NCBI GenBank assembly: GCA_963678055.1 | Contig: OY782679.1 | Coordinates: forward strand, 1,116,001-1,180,000 | Source: CAXXOK01 sp963678055 | GTDB lineage: Bacteria > Bacillota > Clostridia > Christensenellales > Aristaeellaceae | Direction: 5' to 3' | DNA length: 64,000 nt | Part shown: piece after piece, positions 9,537 to 18,563 of the stretch | Position numbering within the stretch: position 1 is the first letter of the stretch | How the letters are laid out: each line of letters opens with the position of its first letter | The notes under the pieces: generated by a model | What the model was told of the DNA's origin: nothing | Databases searched by the model: none | The model's input: only the letters and a program-made list of their open reading frames with translations | Made by a program: the position numbers and the translations under genes

Positions 9537-9607
9537 TCCATTCAAAGCAGGCAGGGTTTATTCATTTGAAAATAGAATATTTACTGGATAGCCATGCAGG
9601 AGGTTCT

Positions 9608-12600
9608 ATGGAACAACAAACAAGCAAGTTCGTAACAGAAGGCGAAACGATATTCCACCGAGGCAGTGTCAGCGCTGCCCGCGAATTGGATGGGGCGCTG
9701 CATTTTATGGTGGGAACCACTCCGGAGGCGCAGGTTATCCTGCATGCCAACGGGGAAGCAGTCTGTTCCTGCGGAGGAACAGGCGAAGCCGGGTGCGCCC
9801 ATATCGTGGCGGCGTATTGTAAAACCACGGAGGATGGCTCCCTGCAGCGCTTGCAGGACGAGCGTAAACTGTTCCTCGGCAAGGAAATGCTTAAAGCGCT
9901 CAGCCGCGCCATGCCCGATGGTGAATCCGTACGCCTGATGCCGGTCATCCGTTTGTTTGAAGACGGGCGTACCGGGTTTGGCCTGCAAGTGGGGCAGGAG
10001 CGCTTATATGCGGTGAAAAACATTTATGAGTTTTTAAACTGCTACGCCCAGGGGATTCCGCTGGACCTTTCATCGAAATTTACCTATCGACCAACCCAGA
10101 TGCGCTTTGCCAAAGAAGAGGAAGCGGTCCTCAACCTGCTGCAAAGCCACCTACCGGTAAAAACTGAAGAGGAAGAAACGCCTCCCCGGCCGCACAGCGA
10201 GGGGCGGTTTATCATTCTGCAAAATGTGTTTTTGCAAAGCGCCATGCGCTTTTTTGAGCGCCACGCCTTTTATCTGCTGGTCGGCGGTGAGCGCCGCCAG
10301 CAGCAGGCTATTCGCATGGTGGAAGTTCCGTTTTGTTTCTCTGTGAAGATGGACGGCGGGATGCTGTCGGTGCAAACGCAGGGCGCGGAAGGCATTCGTA
10401 TGATTAGCGCGGACGGCCGCTATGTGTATTACGACGGACTCATCCGCCGCTTGCACAGCGCGCAGGCCCGCATTGCCAAACTGATCAACCTGCACGGCAA
10501 AACCTTCACCTATCCGGCGGAGGAGGCGGAGGATACGCTGTCGTCACTGTTGCCGGCGCTTTCTATCGTCGGCGAAGTGCTGCCCTCGCAGGAATTAAAG
10601 GACAAGCTGATTAACCAGCCGCTCAAGCCGCGTATTTATGTGGACTTGGCACGCGGCAACGTAGAAGCCAAAGTGGATTTGCACTATGGTGATATTGTCA
10701 TTCATTTGTTCAACCCGGATACCGAAACGCGGCAGGAAATGCCCGATGGCAAACTGCTGCTGCGGGACGGGCGCGGGGAAACGGAACTGCTGGACTTTTT
10801 CTCGGACGCGGGATTCGTGGTGCGCCAGGGGCGCATCGTGCTGCGCCGTGCCAAGGATATCCTCGCCTTCTGTACCCAGGGGGTAACCGATCTTGGCAAG
10901 CTGGCCGAGGTGTTTGTCTCCGAAGCCTTCCGGAAAATGAAGCCCCGCCGTTTCAGCGGTACGGCATCGTTCCGCATGCAGGGCGGCCGCTTGTTGTTTT
11001 CACTGCTGGAGGGGAAAAAGCCGGTGGGCGAGTTGTTGCCTGTACTCAAAGCCATTGAAGCCCGCCAGCAGTATGTGCGCCTGAAATCCGGCGAATTTTT
11101 GGATATTCGCGATATGACGGCCCTGGCCCCCGTAGCCCAGGAACTGCTTGAAGCCGCCGCGCTGGATGACCCACAGGCCGAGCCGGATGCACGGGAACTC
11201 AACTTTGGTGCATACCGTGCAGCGTATATGGTCACCATGCTGAAAATGGCGGGCGGCGATACAAAGGCGACTGACGAGGTGCAAAATACCGCCAAAGCGT
11301 TCTCCGAGCATTCCGATACCGCGGAAAATTTTGTCCCGGTGCGACTTCGGAAAAAGCTGACGCCCTACCAAATGCGCGGCGCGGGCTGGATTTTATCGCT
11401 GTACGAAAGCCGCATGGGCGGTATTTTAGCCGATGAAATGGGCCTTGGGAAAACCGTGCAGGTCATCGCGGCGCTGTCCGCTGCGAAAAAGAAGAACGGC
11501 GCGTCTCAGAATTTGATCGTCACGCCGACTTCGCTGATTTATCACTGGCTGGCGGAGTTCAAGCGCTTTGACAAGAACCTGACCATCCGTCTGGTGACGG
11601 GGCTTAGAGAGGATCGCCGCAAGGAACTGCAAAACATCATGGGCGACCGTTCGGTCGATGTGGTACTGACCAGCTATCCCTTGCTGCGGCGTGATATTGA
11701 CCTGATTAAAACCATGCCGTTCCGCTTTGCTATTTTGGACGAGGCGCAGTTTGTTAAAAACGCACAGTCCATCGGTGCAGCGGCGGTCAAGGAAGTTGAC
11801 GCGCAGGTGCGAATCGCGCTCACGGGCACACCCATGGAAAACCACATGGGCGAGCTGTGGAGCATTTTCGATTTTGTTCTCCCCGGCTATTTGGGCAGGC
11901 AGGCCAGTTTCCTGCGCCGCTACGGTGGCAGTGAACACGCCGAAGAATTGCAGGAGCGTATCAAGCCGTTTATCATGCGCCGCCTCAAGTCTGAAGTGCT
12001 CAAGGATTTGCCGGAGAAACACGAGCAGTCCCTCTACGCGGCCATGACCCCCGAACAGGAACTCATTTATAACCAACTGCTGGAAACCCTGCGCACCCAT
12101 GTGGGAGAAGCATTGTCGTCCGGGTCGCTTCCGCGTGCACGTATGCAGGTGCTAAGCATACTGCTTAAACTACGGCAGGTATGCTGCCATCCCAAGCTCT
12201 TCCTGGATGACTACGAAGGTACCAGCGGCAAGCTGGAACTGCTGATTCAAACCGTGAAACAGGCTATCGACGACAAACGCCGACTGCTGATATTTTCACA
12301 GTTTGTCGGTATGTTGCAAATCATCCGCAAGCGCCTAAATCGCGAAGGCATCAAAACGCTGTACCTGGATGGGTCCACTCAGCCGGAGCTGCGGCAGGAG
12401 CTGTGCGACCGCTTTAACGGCGGTGAAGGCCAGGTATTCTTAATCAGCCTGAAAGCGGGCGGAACAGGCCTGAACCTGATGGGCGCAGATCTGGTCATTC
12501 ACTACGACCCGTGGTGGAACCCGGCTGTGGAAGAGCAGGCCATCGACCGCGCACACCGCATCGGCCAGACGCGGGAAGTGGACGTGATTCGCATGATTGC

Positions 12601-12733
12601 CCAAGGCACGATTGAGGAAAAAGTAACCGACCTGTCCAAGCGCAAGCGCGCTGTATTTGACCGTGTTGTGCTGGCGGGCGAAACCGCGCTGTCCAGCTTA
12701 ACGGAGGACGACATCCGCAACCTGTTCTTCTGA
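9608..12733 (+). CDS. SNF2-family helicase with N-terminal SWIM zinc finger
   Basis: A 1041-residue Swi2/Snf2 ATPase, a double-stranded DNA translocase that remodels protein-DNA complexes. Near residues 50-70 there is a SWIM-type zinc motif (CSC...CAHIV). A long middle region matches bacterial SNF2-associated segments; the ATPase follows with Walker A DEMGLGKT, DEAQ box, GTPMENHMGELWSIFDF, and a helicase C lobe with SLKAGGTGLNL and AHRIGQT. Start is the ATG preceded by GCAGGAGG; an open frame reaches back a further 66 codons but covers the divergent promoter region. It lies 28 bp ahead of an SRAP-domain gene, so a DNA-repair context is plausible. Its cellular role in this organism is unknown. 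Confidence 0.92.
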   Translation: MEQQTSKFVTEGETIFHRGSVSAARELDGALHFMVGTTPEAQVILHANGEAVCSCGGTGEAGCAHIVAAYCKTTEDGSLQRLQDERKLFLGKEMLKALSRAMPDGESVRLMPVIRLFEDGRTGFGLQVGQERLYAVKNIYEFLNCYAQGIPLDLSSKFTYRPTQMRFAKEEEAVLNLLQSHLPVKTEEEETPPRPHSEGRFIILQNVFLQSAMRFFERHAFYLLVGGERRQQQAIRMVEVPFCFSVKMDGGMLSVQTQGAEGIRMISADGRYVYYDGLIRRLHSAQARIAKLINLHGKTFTYPAEEAEDTLSSLLPALSIVGEVLPSQELKDKLINQPLKPRIYVDLARGNVEAKVDLHYGDIVIHLFNPDTETRQEMPDGKLLLRDGRGETELLDFFSDAGFVVRQGRIVLRRAKDILAFCTQGVTDLGKLAEVFVSEAFRKMKPRRFSGTASFRMQGGRLLFSLLEGKKPVGELLPVLKAIEARQQYVRLKSGEFLDIRDMTALAPVAQELLEAAALDDPQAEPDARELNFGAYRAAYMVTMLKMAGGDTKATDEVQNTAKAFSEHSDTAENFVPVRLRKKLTPYQMRGAGWILSLYESRMGGILADEMGLGKTVQVIAALSAAKKKNGASQNLIVTPTSLIYHWLAEFKRFDKNLTIRLVTGLREDRRKELQNIMGDRSVDVVLTSYPLLRRDIDLIKTMPFRFAILDEAQFVKNAQSIGAAAVKEVDAQVRIALTGTPMENHMGELWSIFDFVLPGYLGRQASFLRRYGGSEHAEELQERIKPFIMRRLKSEVLKDLPEKHEQSLYAAMTPEQELIYNQLLETLRTHVGEALSSGSLPRARMQVLSILLKLRQVCCHPKLFLDDYEGTSGKLELLIQTVKQAIDDKRRLLIFSQFVGMLQIIRKRLNREGIKTLYLDGSTQPELRQELCDRFNGGEGQVFLISLKAGGTGLNLMGADLVIHYDPWWNPAVEEQAIDRAHRIGQTREVDVIRMIAQGTIEEKVTDLSKRKRAVFDRVVLAGETALSSLTEDDIRNLFF

Positions 12734-12761
12734 CCCTTTTAATCCATGGGAGGCGTACTGT

Positions 12762-13406
12762 ATGTGCGGACGCTACTATATTGACAACGAGGAAGAAAAC
12801 ATAAAGGTTCGCGCCATCATGAAGGAGCTGAACCGGCGCAGGCTGCCCAGGTACGATCAGGTGCATATCGGGGAAATCTTTCCATCACAGGTCGCACCGG
12901 TTATTCTGCTTGAGCAGGATGTTGGCCCCACTGTTCGCCCTATGCAATGGGGGTTTCCGCGTGGCGGGGGCGGGGGACTGGTCATCAACAGTCGGTCTGA
13001 AAAGGCCGATGTGACCCCGATGTTCCAAAAAGCGGCGCGGGAAAGGCGCTGCCTGATCCCGGCGAGCCACTTTTTTGAATGGCGGCGCACAGGCGGTAAA
13101 AAAACCAAGGATAAATTTGCCTTTCGCCCTGTGGCAGACGACGCGCTAATGTACATGGCCGGGTTTTACGGAACCTTTCTGGGTGGGTTTGAAAACGGTG
13201 GATATGACGGCTTTGCCATCCTCACCCGTGAGGCGGATGAGCAAATGACACCGTATCACAATCGCATGCCGGTCATCCTTTTAGACGAAGCGCTGAAAAA
13301 AGCTTGGCTGAACCATGAGATTCCCTATCCCGATCTTCGGCAGGCGTTTGAGCCGCCCATTTTAAAAGTTTGGGAGCAGGAACCCGATTCCAAACAATCA
13401 GCGTAA
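12762..13406 (+). CDS. SRAP (HMCES/YedK-like) abasic-site protein
   Basis: A 214-residue SOS-response-associated peptidase family protein that forms a covalent thiazolidine link to abasic sites in single-stranded DNA. The catalytic Cys2 is exposed after removal of Met1 (MCGRYY). Other conserved elements are present: NSRSEKA, IPASHFFEWRR with the active-site glutamate, and PYHNRMPVIL with the histidine. Length is in the family range of about 210-230. It follows the SNF2 gene by 28 bp with its own ATGGGAGGCG ribosome site and is probably co-transcribed. Confidence 0.95.
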   Translation: MCGRYYIDNEEENIKVRAIMKELNRRRLPRYDQVHIGEIFPSQVAPVILLEQDVGPTVRPMQWGFPRGGGGGLVINSRSEKADVTPMFQKAARERRCLIPASHFFEWRRTGGKKTKDKFAFRPVADDALMYMAGFYGTFLGGFENGGYDGFAILTREADEQMTPYHNRMPVILLDEALKKAWLNHEIPYPDLRQAFEPPILKVWEQEPDSKQSA

Positions 13407-13448
13407 GGCAGCTGCACGCTTGTTTGCAGCGAAAACTGTATACAAACC

Positions 13449-13477
13449 TTGACGAAATACAGTGCGTTTGTTACTAT
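13449..13477 (+). promoter_or_regulatory. Sigma-A promoter of the diguanylate cyclase gene
   Basis: TTGACG, 17-bp spacer, TACTAT. It gives a leader of about 100 nucleotides before the GTG start. Confidence 0.75.
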
Positions 13478-13502
13478 CTGCTTTGGAGTATTGAAAAATG
13501 TG

Positions 13503-13528
13503 AGAACGGAAGCGGTTCCGTTCTTTCT
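13503..13528 (+). promoter_or_regulatory. Leader hairpin, possible attenuator
   Basis: A 9-bp perfect stem (13503-13511 with 13516-13524) closing a GCGG loop and followed by TTCT. It lies about 20 bases into the transcript of the promoter at 13449, so it is in the leader of the GGDEF gene. The T-tract is short, so a terminator for the upstream SRAP transcript or a weak attenuator are both possible. Confidence 0.45.
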
Positions 13529-13587
13529 ATGTGTCATTCGCAGTTTCGTTGCGGATACCATGCTATTTTGAATAGGAGGCGTGTCCA

Positions 13588-14787
13588 GTGGAGACGATAA
13601 CTGTATTGCGGTGGCAGATGCCGGTTTTTATCAACTGCTTTTCTTTGGCTGTGTTATTTATTATTTTGGTCAACAACAGGCAGGAGCATCTGGAAACCAA
13701 ATCACAGCGGTATTTCTTTTTCCAGAATCTGGTCCTCAGCAATATTGTCCTGCTGATTTTCGACGGTTTGACTTGGGTATTTGTCGGCTCGCCGGTGCCG
13801 TCCCATCGCCTGTTTCATGTACTTGCGTCCATCATATTCTATATTACGGCCCCGCTGCCGTCTTTTTTCTTTATCGGATTTGTGGATGTGGTCCTGAATA
13901 TTCCAAGCGAGAAACGCCGCAAACTCATGTGGTTTTATGCCATCCCGGTTGCCATCAACTTTATCATTGCATCGCTCAGCCCATTTACGAACTGGTATTT
14001 TCAGATAGATCCCGTGAACCACTACCAACGGGGATCGCTGTTCTTTGTTTCGTTCCTGCTGTCGTACGCACTGCTGGCGGTAGCAGTCGGCAAGGTACTG
14101 GCTACCTACCATGAGCTGAAAAAAAGCCGTATCGGGATTGCCAAAAATGTGAAAGAGTTTCGCTGGATGCTGGAGTATACGAGCATTCCTGTGATTGGCG
14201 GCATCGTGCAGGTCATGTTTAACAACGTCACCTATATATGGAACTTTACGGTGCTGGGACTCATCATACTGTATATCAATTATCAGAATGTTGAAATCAC
14301 AACCGACAGCCTGACGGGCCTTTACAACCGCAGACAGTCGTATTTCTTCTTTGAGCGCTTTATGCGGGAACGCACCAGGGAAAAGGCCACGATCGCTGTT
14401 GTGATGATCGATATCAACAATTTTAAAAAGATCAACGATAAGTTTGGACACACCCAGGGAGACGATGCGATTACCGCTGTTGCCAAGGTACTGGAAACCG
14501 AATTTCGGTGGGATGATTTCATCTGCCGCTTTGGCGGAGACGAATTTGTGATCATCACCAAGCATGGGGAGCTGAAAACCCTCAAGGCCATTTTGGACGC
14601 TGTTGACGATCACCTGCTGTCGCTGCACAAGGAAGGCAAGTATCCCTTTGAACTGGCTATCAGCGCGGGCTATGCCCAGTATTCCCGTAAAAACAGGAAG
14701 CTGGACACCCTGATTAAGCAGGCCGATGCCATGATGTTTGAACAGAAAGCAAAGCTGTTGCGCAGGGCCGGTGACAAGGAAGCGTAA
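13588..14787 (+). CDS. Membrane-bound diguanylate cyclase (7TM-GGDEF)
   Basis: A 399-residue protein predicted to make cyclic di-GMP from two GTP. About seven hydrophobic helices occupy residues 8-235, similar in layout to the histidine-kinase-type 7TM sensor region. A GGDEF domain follows, with the signature GGDEF at residues 316-320 and the product-inhibition I-site RxxD (RWDD) in its canonical place just before it, so the enzyme should be active and feedback-inhibited. The start is GTG, preceded by AGGAGG 8 bases upstream. It stands alone with its own promoter; no c-di-GMP phosphodiesterase or effector is linked. Confidence 0.9.
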   Translation: METITVLRWQMPVFINCFSLAVLFIILVNNRQEHLETKSQRYFFFQNLVLSNIVLLIFDGLTWVFVGSPVPSHRLFHVLASIIFYITAPLPSFFFIGFVDVVLNIPSEKRRKLMWFYAIPVAINFIIASLSPFTNWYFQIDPVNHYQRGSLFFVSFLLSYALLAVAVGKVLATYHELKKSRIGIAKNVKEFRWMLEYTSIPVIGGIVQVMFNNVTYIWNFTVLGLIILYINYQNVEITTDSLTGLYNRRQSYFFFERFMRERTREKATIAVVMIDINNFKKINDKFGHTQGDDAITAVAKVLETEFRWDDFICRFGGDEFVIITKHGELKTLKAILDAVDDHLLSLHKEGKYPFELAISAGYAQYSRKNRKLDTLIKQADAMMFEQKAKLLRRAGDKEA

Positions 14788-14805
14788 GCCTGAAAACTTA
14801 CGGGG

Positions 14806-14834
14806 TGGACAAGCCAAACACGGTGTGATACTAT
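14806..14834 (+). promoter_or_regulatory. Sigma-A promoter of the proS leader
   Basis: TGGACA, 17-bp spacer, TACTAT, starting just after the GGDEF stop codon and just before the T-box. Confidence 0.7.
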
Positions 14835-14840
14835 ATGCAT

Positions 14841-15059
14841 TGGATGAATGCCCTGCCTACGCAGTTCAGAGAGCCGTCTTACAAGCTGAAAGGACGGCCG
14901 CGCGGCAAACAGGGTTTCCCGCATCCGCATTGTCGGCTAATCCCCGACGGCTTGCCCCCGTTACCGGGCAGAGAGTGAGAGCAGATATAGCTCTAAGTCG
15001 GGTGGTACCGCGAAGAAATACCTTCGTCCCAACAAGCAGTTGGGCTGAGGGGTTTTTTA
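14841..15059 (+). promoter_or_regulatory. T-box leader of proS, candidate CCC specifier
   Basis: The T-box consensus GTCGGGTGGTACCGCG lies at 14997-15012 and is followed by a GC-rich hairpin and six T residues (terminator 15021-15058). Stem I can be folded with GGATG/CATCC closing and CCCTG/CAGGG above; between them on the 3' side is TTTCCCG, placing the proline codon CCC (14918-14920) in the specifier position followed by a purine. The apical AGAGAG...GCTGAAAG elements are present. The codon assignment is from hand folding. Confidence 0.9.
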
Positions 15060-15075
15060 GTTTAAGGAGGAACGT

Positions 15076-16518
15076 ATGGGTAAGCAGGATGAGAAAAAGT
15101 TTGTGGAGCACATCACGCCCCGCAGCGAGGATTTTTCCCAGTGGTATACGGATGTAATTTTGCAGTCGGAGCTGGTGGACTACGCACCGGTGCGCGGGTG
15201 TATGGTCGTGCGCCCGTACGGATACGCCATTTGGGAGCGCATCCAGCAGGAAGCAGACCGCAGGTTTAAGGCCACGGGCCATCAAAACGTATATATGCCC
15301 ATGCTCATCCCCGAAAGTTTACTTTTGAAGGAAGCTGAGCATGTGGAAGGTTTTGCGCCGGAAGTGGCATGGGTGACCCAGGGCGGCAATGAAAAATTGC
15401 AGGAGCGCTTGGCCATTCGCCCCACCAGCGAGACGATGTTCTGTGCCATGTATAGCAAGTGGGTGGGCAGCTGGCGCGACCTGCCCATGAAATACAACCA
15501 GTGGTGCTCGGTCATGCGCTGGGAGAAAAGCACCCGTCCGTTCCTGCGGACGGCGGAGTTCCTCTGGCAGGAAGGGCATACCATTCATGAAACGCCTGAG
15601 GAAGCGCAGGAAGAAACCCTGCAAATGCTGGACGTGTATCAGGATGTGGCCGAGAATGAACTGGCCATCCCCGTGCTTTGCGGACGAAAATCCGAGAAGG
15701 AAAAGTTTGCCGGCGCGGTAGCCACCTACAGCATGGAAGCCATGATGCAGGATGGAAAAGCCCTGCAAGCAGGCACGACCCACAACTTCGGCACGAATTT
15801 TGCCGAGGCCTTTAATATCCAGTTTCTAAGCCGCGATGGCAAGCTGGAATATGTACACGAAACCAGTTGGGGTGTATCCACCCGGCTGATCGGCGCGATT
15901 ATTATGACCCACGGAGACGAACGCGGCCTGCGCTTACCGCCCCGCATTGCGCCTATCCAGATTGTGATTGTGCCTGTGGCTGCGCATAAGGGTGGCGTAA
16001 TCGAAAAATGCGACGAGGTTTTCAAAACCCTGACCGATGCTGGCTTCCGTGTGAAGGTCGATGACCGCGATACGGTCTCGCCCGGCTTTAAGTTTAACGA
16101 CTGGGAACTCAAAGGCGTGCCCGTTCGTCTGGAAATTGGCCCCCGCGACATTGCAAACAACCAGGCCATGGCGTTCCGCCGTGATACCTGCGAAAAAGAG
16201 CCCGTATCGCTTGAAAGCCTGGACAAGACCATGACAGCGCTGCTGGACGACATCCAACAAGGCTTGTTTGATCAGGCGGCGGCATTCCGTGATGAGCGGA
16301 TTCAGACCGTAAGCACCATGGAAGAGCTGACCCAAGCGGTGCAAACCGGCTTTGCTAAAGCGATGTGGTGTGGCGATGTTGCCTGCGAAGACAAAATCAA
16401 GCAGGAGACAAACGCCACCAGCCGTAACATGCCCTTTGACCAGACGGCCGTTGGCGACACCTGTGTTTGCTGCGGTAAGAAAGCCGAAAAACTGATTTAC
16501 TTCGCAAAGGCCTATTAA
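15076..16518 (+). CDS. proS: Prolyl-tRNA synthetase, archaeal/eukaryal type
   Basis: Charges tRNA-Pro; 480 residues, the short architecture without the bacterial inserted editing domain. Class II motifs are recognisable in RPTSETMFCAMYSKWV and in motif 2 WEKSTRPFLRTAEFLWQEGHT. An anticodon-binding domain follows (PIQIVIVPVAAHK) and a C-terminal zinc-binding-like domain ends in CVCCGKK...YFAKAY, with further cysteines in MWCGDVACED. The family is common in some Clostridia alongside or in place of the bacterial type. It is preceded by AAGGAGGAACGT and under T-box control; the HAD gene follows after 3 bp. Confidence 0.95.
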   Translation: MGKQDEKKFVEHITPRSEDFSQWYTDVILQSELVDYAPVRGCMVVRPYGYAIWERIQQEADRRFKATGHQNVYMPMLIPESLLLKEAEHVEGFAPEVAWVTQGGNEKLQERLAIRPTSETMFCAMYSKWVGSWRDLPMKYNQWCSVMRWEKSTRPFLRTAEFLWQEGHTIHETPEEAQEETLQMLDVYQDVAENELAIPVLCGRKSEKEKFAGAVATYSMEAMMQDGKALQAGTTHNFGTNFAEAFNIQFLSRDGKLEYVHETSWGVSTRLIGAIIMTHGDERGLRLPPRIAPIQIVIVPVAAHKGGVIEKCDEVFKTLTDAGFRVKVDDRDTVSPGFKFNDWELKGVPVRLEIGPRDIANNQAMAFRRDTCEKEPVSLESLDKTMTALLDDIQQGLFDQAAAFRDERIQTVSTMEELTQAVQTGFAKAMWCGDVACEDKIKQETNATSRNMPFDQTAVGDTCVCCGKKAEKLIYFAKAY

Positions 16519-16521
16519 ACC

Positions 16522-17166
16522 ATGAACAGCCAGGTGATCCTCTGGGATTGGAACGGAACGCTGCTGGACGACCTGCGTTACGCCATTGGAGTGCGTAACC
16601 GGGTCTTCCCGCGTTTCGGCCTGCCTGTGATTGAGGATGTGCAGGACTATCATGCCCAGTTCACCTTTCCGGTACGCCTGTACTATGAGCGTGCGGGCGT
16701 AACGGAGGAGAACTTTACAGCGGTCGCAAACGCCTGGATGGACGAGTACATTCTGGGCTGCCATAGCGTACCGCTGTTTTCGGATGCGCTCACAGCGATC
16801 GACAGCTTTCAAGCAGCTGGCCTCCGGCAAGTTGTGCTGTCTGCCAGCAAAGAAGATAATTTACGCAATCAGCTTGACCATGCCGGTATTCTGCACCGGT
16901 TTGAGGCAGTGCTCGGCCTGTCGCACATCTACGCGACAGACAAAACCGATATTGCCAGGGACTGGCTTACAAAAACCGCAACCAACTCGGCTGCTTGCCT
17001 GTTGCTGGGGGATACATCCCATGATGCGGCCGTCGCCGACGCGCTGGGGATGGATTGCATCTTGATTGCGCGCGGGCATATGAGCAGGCAGCGCCTGCTG
17101 CAAACCGGACACCCTGTGTGCGAAAGCTTAACACAAGCAACGGACCTGATACTCGGCAGGAAATAG
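16522..17166 (+). CDS. HAD-superfamily phosphatase (phosphoglycolate-phosphatase-like)
   Basis: A 214-residue haloacid-dehalogenase hydrolase. Motif I is DWNGTLLDD (nucleophile and acid Asp/Asn pair varied to DWNGT), motif II is LSASKED, and motif III-IV is LLLGDTSHDAAVADALG. A helical cap lies between residues about 20 and 85. The phosphoglycolate label is the usual family name; the substrate is not known. Only 3 bp separate it from the proS stop, so it shares the T-box-controlled transcript. The second motif I residue is Asn where most family phosphatases have Asp, which may affect catalysis. Confidence 0.78.
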   Translation: MNSQVILWDWNGTLLDDLRYAIGVRNRVFPRFGLPVIEDVQDYHAQFTFPVRLYYERAGVTEENFTAVANAWMDEYILGCHSVPLFSDALTAIDSFQAAGLRQVVLSASKEDNLRNQLDHAGILHRFEAVLGLSHIYATDKTDIARDWLTKTATNSAACLLLGDTSHDAAVADALGMDCILIARGHMSRQRLLQTGHPVCESLTQATDLILGRK

Positions 17167-17238
17167 ATACGTATCTGACGAAATTCTACATAAGCAACAG
17201 AATCTTATACGCCCTTTGAACGATTGGAGAGATGCAAC

Positions 17239-18198
17239 GTGGCAAAACCGCTGTTTCAAGGCGCGATTACCGATGTGCACGGCATTCGGGTTGGACAGGC
17301 GCAGGATATGCGCGCGCTGACCGGGGTGACTGTGGTGCTCTGCGGCGGCGACGGCGCAGTGATTGGTGCGGATGTACGCGGCGCGGCATCCGGTACGCGG
17401 GAGATCAGCCTCACACGTAGTGAAGCGACTGTGGAAAAGGCTAATGCTGTTATGCTGACCGGGGGCAGTGCTTTCGGGCTGGATGCGACCGGCGGCGTGA
17501 TGCGCTTTCTGGAGGAAGCCGGCATCGGCTACGAGGTCGCCTCGTTCTGTGTGCCGATTGTACCCGCCGCTGTGCTGTTTGATTTGATGGCAGGCGATGG
17601 AACCGTTCGCCCGGATGCCGATATGGCGTATGAAGCTTGTAAAAACGCCGCCAAATCCGTACAGCAAGGCGCATTTGGTGCGGGAACCGGCGCGACCATC
17701 GGCAAATTTGTGCCGGGTGCGACTCCGATGTTTGGCGGTACAGGTACGGCCAGCATTACCCTGCCCGATGGAGTCACCATCGGTGCCATTGCCTGCGTAA
17801 ACGCAGGGGGCGATGTCTATCATCCGCATACCGGAAAGGTCCTCGCCTGCGGTCACTTAAGCGACGGCAAACCGGTACCCTGCGAAGGACTATTGTTTGG
17901 CACCACGCCTGCTGCCGATCACCTGAAGATTACTGAGCGGGGCAATACGACGCTGGTGACTGTGGCAACCGATGCGATACTCACAAAGCCGCAGGCAAAC
18001 CGTGTAGCGAGCTGCGCGCACGATGGCATGGCGCGCGCGATACGCCCTGTGCATACACAGGCCGACGGCGATACGGTGTTTGCGCTTGCAACAGGCCGCG
18101 TGAATACCGACGTGAACATGATACAGCTGTGCGCGGCGGCGGCGGAGGTCACCGCACGCGCGATTGCCAATGCTGCGCATATAGGTGGCAAGCGGTGA
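17239..18198 (+). CDS. P1 family peptidase (DmpA/nylonase-type Ntn hydrolase)
   Basis: A 319-residue member of the peptidase S58/P1 family, N-terminal-nucleophile enzymes that cleave themselves and then hydrolyse beta-peptides, D-amino-acid peptides or cyclic amides. The expected self-cleavage site is N236-T237 in RGNTTLVTVATDA, giving a Thr nucleophile as in nylon hydrolase NylC. The GGSAFGLDATGGVMRFLEE and GAGTGATIGK motifs are present. Start chosen at the GTG preceded by TTGGAGAG with a 7-base gap; an in-frame TTG 15 bases upstream is part of that ribosome site. Its stop overlaps acpS by 4 bp. No function can be assigned beyond the family. Confidence 0.85.
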   Translation: MAKPLFQGAITDVHGIRVGQAQDMRALTGVTVVLCGGDGAVIGADVRGAASGTREISLTRSEATVEKANAVMLTGGSAFGLDATGGVMRFLEEAGIGYEVASFCVPIVPAAVLFDLMAGDGTVRPDADMAYEACKNAAKSVQQGAFGAGTGATIGKFVPGATPMFGGTGTASITLPDGVTIGAIACVNAGGDVYHPHTGKVLACGHLSDGKPVPCEGLLFGTTPAADHLKITERGNTTLVTVATDAILTKPQANRVASCAHDGMARAIRPVHTQADGDTVFALATGRVNTDVNMIQLCAAAAEVTARAIANAAHIGGKR

Positions 18199-18560
18199 TC
18201 GGGCTAGGAATTGATCTTTGCCAGGTGGAACGCATCGAAAAAACGCTGCACAAGAGCGATGGATTCCTCAATCGCTACTACACGCAAGATGAACGTACAT
18301 ACTTAAACGACAAAAAGGATGCGCAGAGCGCAGCCGGTCTTTATGCTGCCAAAGAAGCGTTTTTAAAGGCGCTGGGCGTGGGGCTGTCCGGCGGGGTTGC
18401 GCTGGCGGACATTGGTGTTACACACGATGAACGTGGCTGTCCGGCGTATGCGCTGTCGAAAAAAGCCCTTACAGCTATGCTGAACAAGGGCGCAAAACAC
18501 GCGTTTCTAAGCATCACGCACGACGGGGGCATGGCCGCCGCCGTGTGCGTACTGGAGTAG
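18195..18560 (+). CDS. acpS: Holo-[acyl-carrier-protein] synthase
   Basis: Transfers 4'-phosphopantetheine from CoA to acyl carrier protein. The protein is 121 residues, the usual length. The Mg-binding aspartate is in IGLGIDLCQVERIE and the catalytic glutamate in YAAKEAFLKALG. The start is GTG overlapping the stop of the upstream peptidase gene (GTGA); the open frame extends 22 codons further but into the upstream gene. It is followed after 3 bp by nnr, an arrangement seen in many Firmicutes. Confidence 0.95.
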   Translation: MIGLGIDLCQVERIEKTLHKSDGFLNRYYTQDERTYLNDKKDAQSAAGLYAAKEAFLKALGVGLSGGVALADIGVTHDERGCPAYALSKKALTAMLNKGAKHAFLSITHDGGMAAAVCVLE

Positions 18561-18563
18561 CTT

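Noticed and set aside
13702..14817. A 371-codon open frame antisense to the diguanylate cyclase
   Set aside because: The plus-strand gene has intact GGDEF and I-site motifs, a promoter and a ribosome site; the antisense frame has none.
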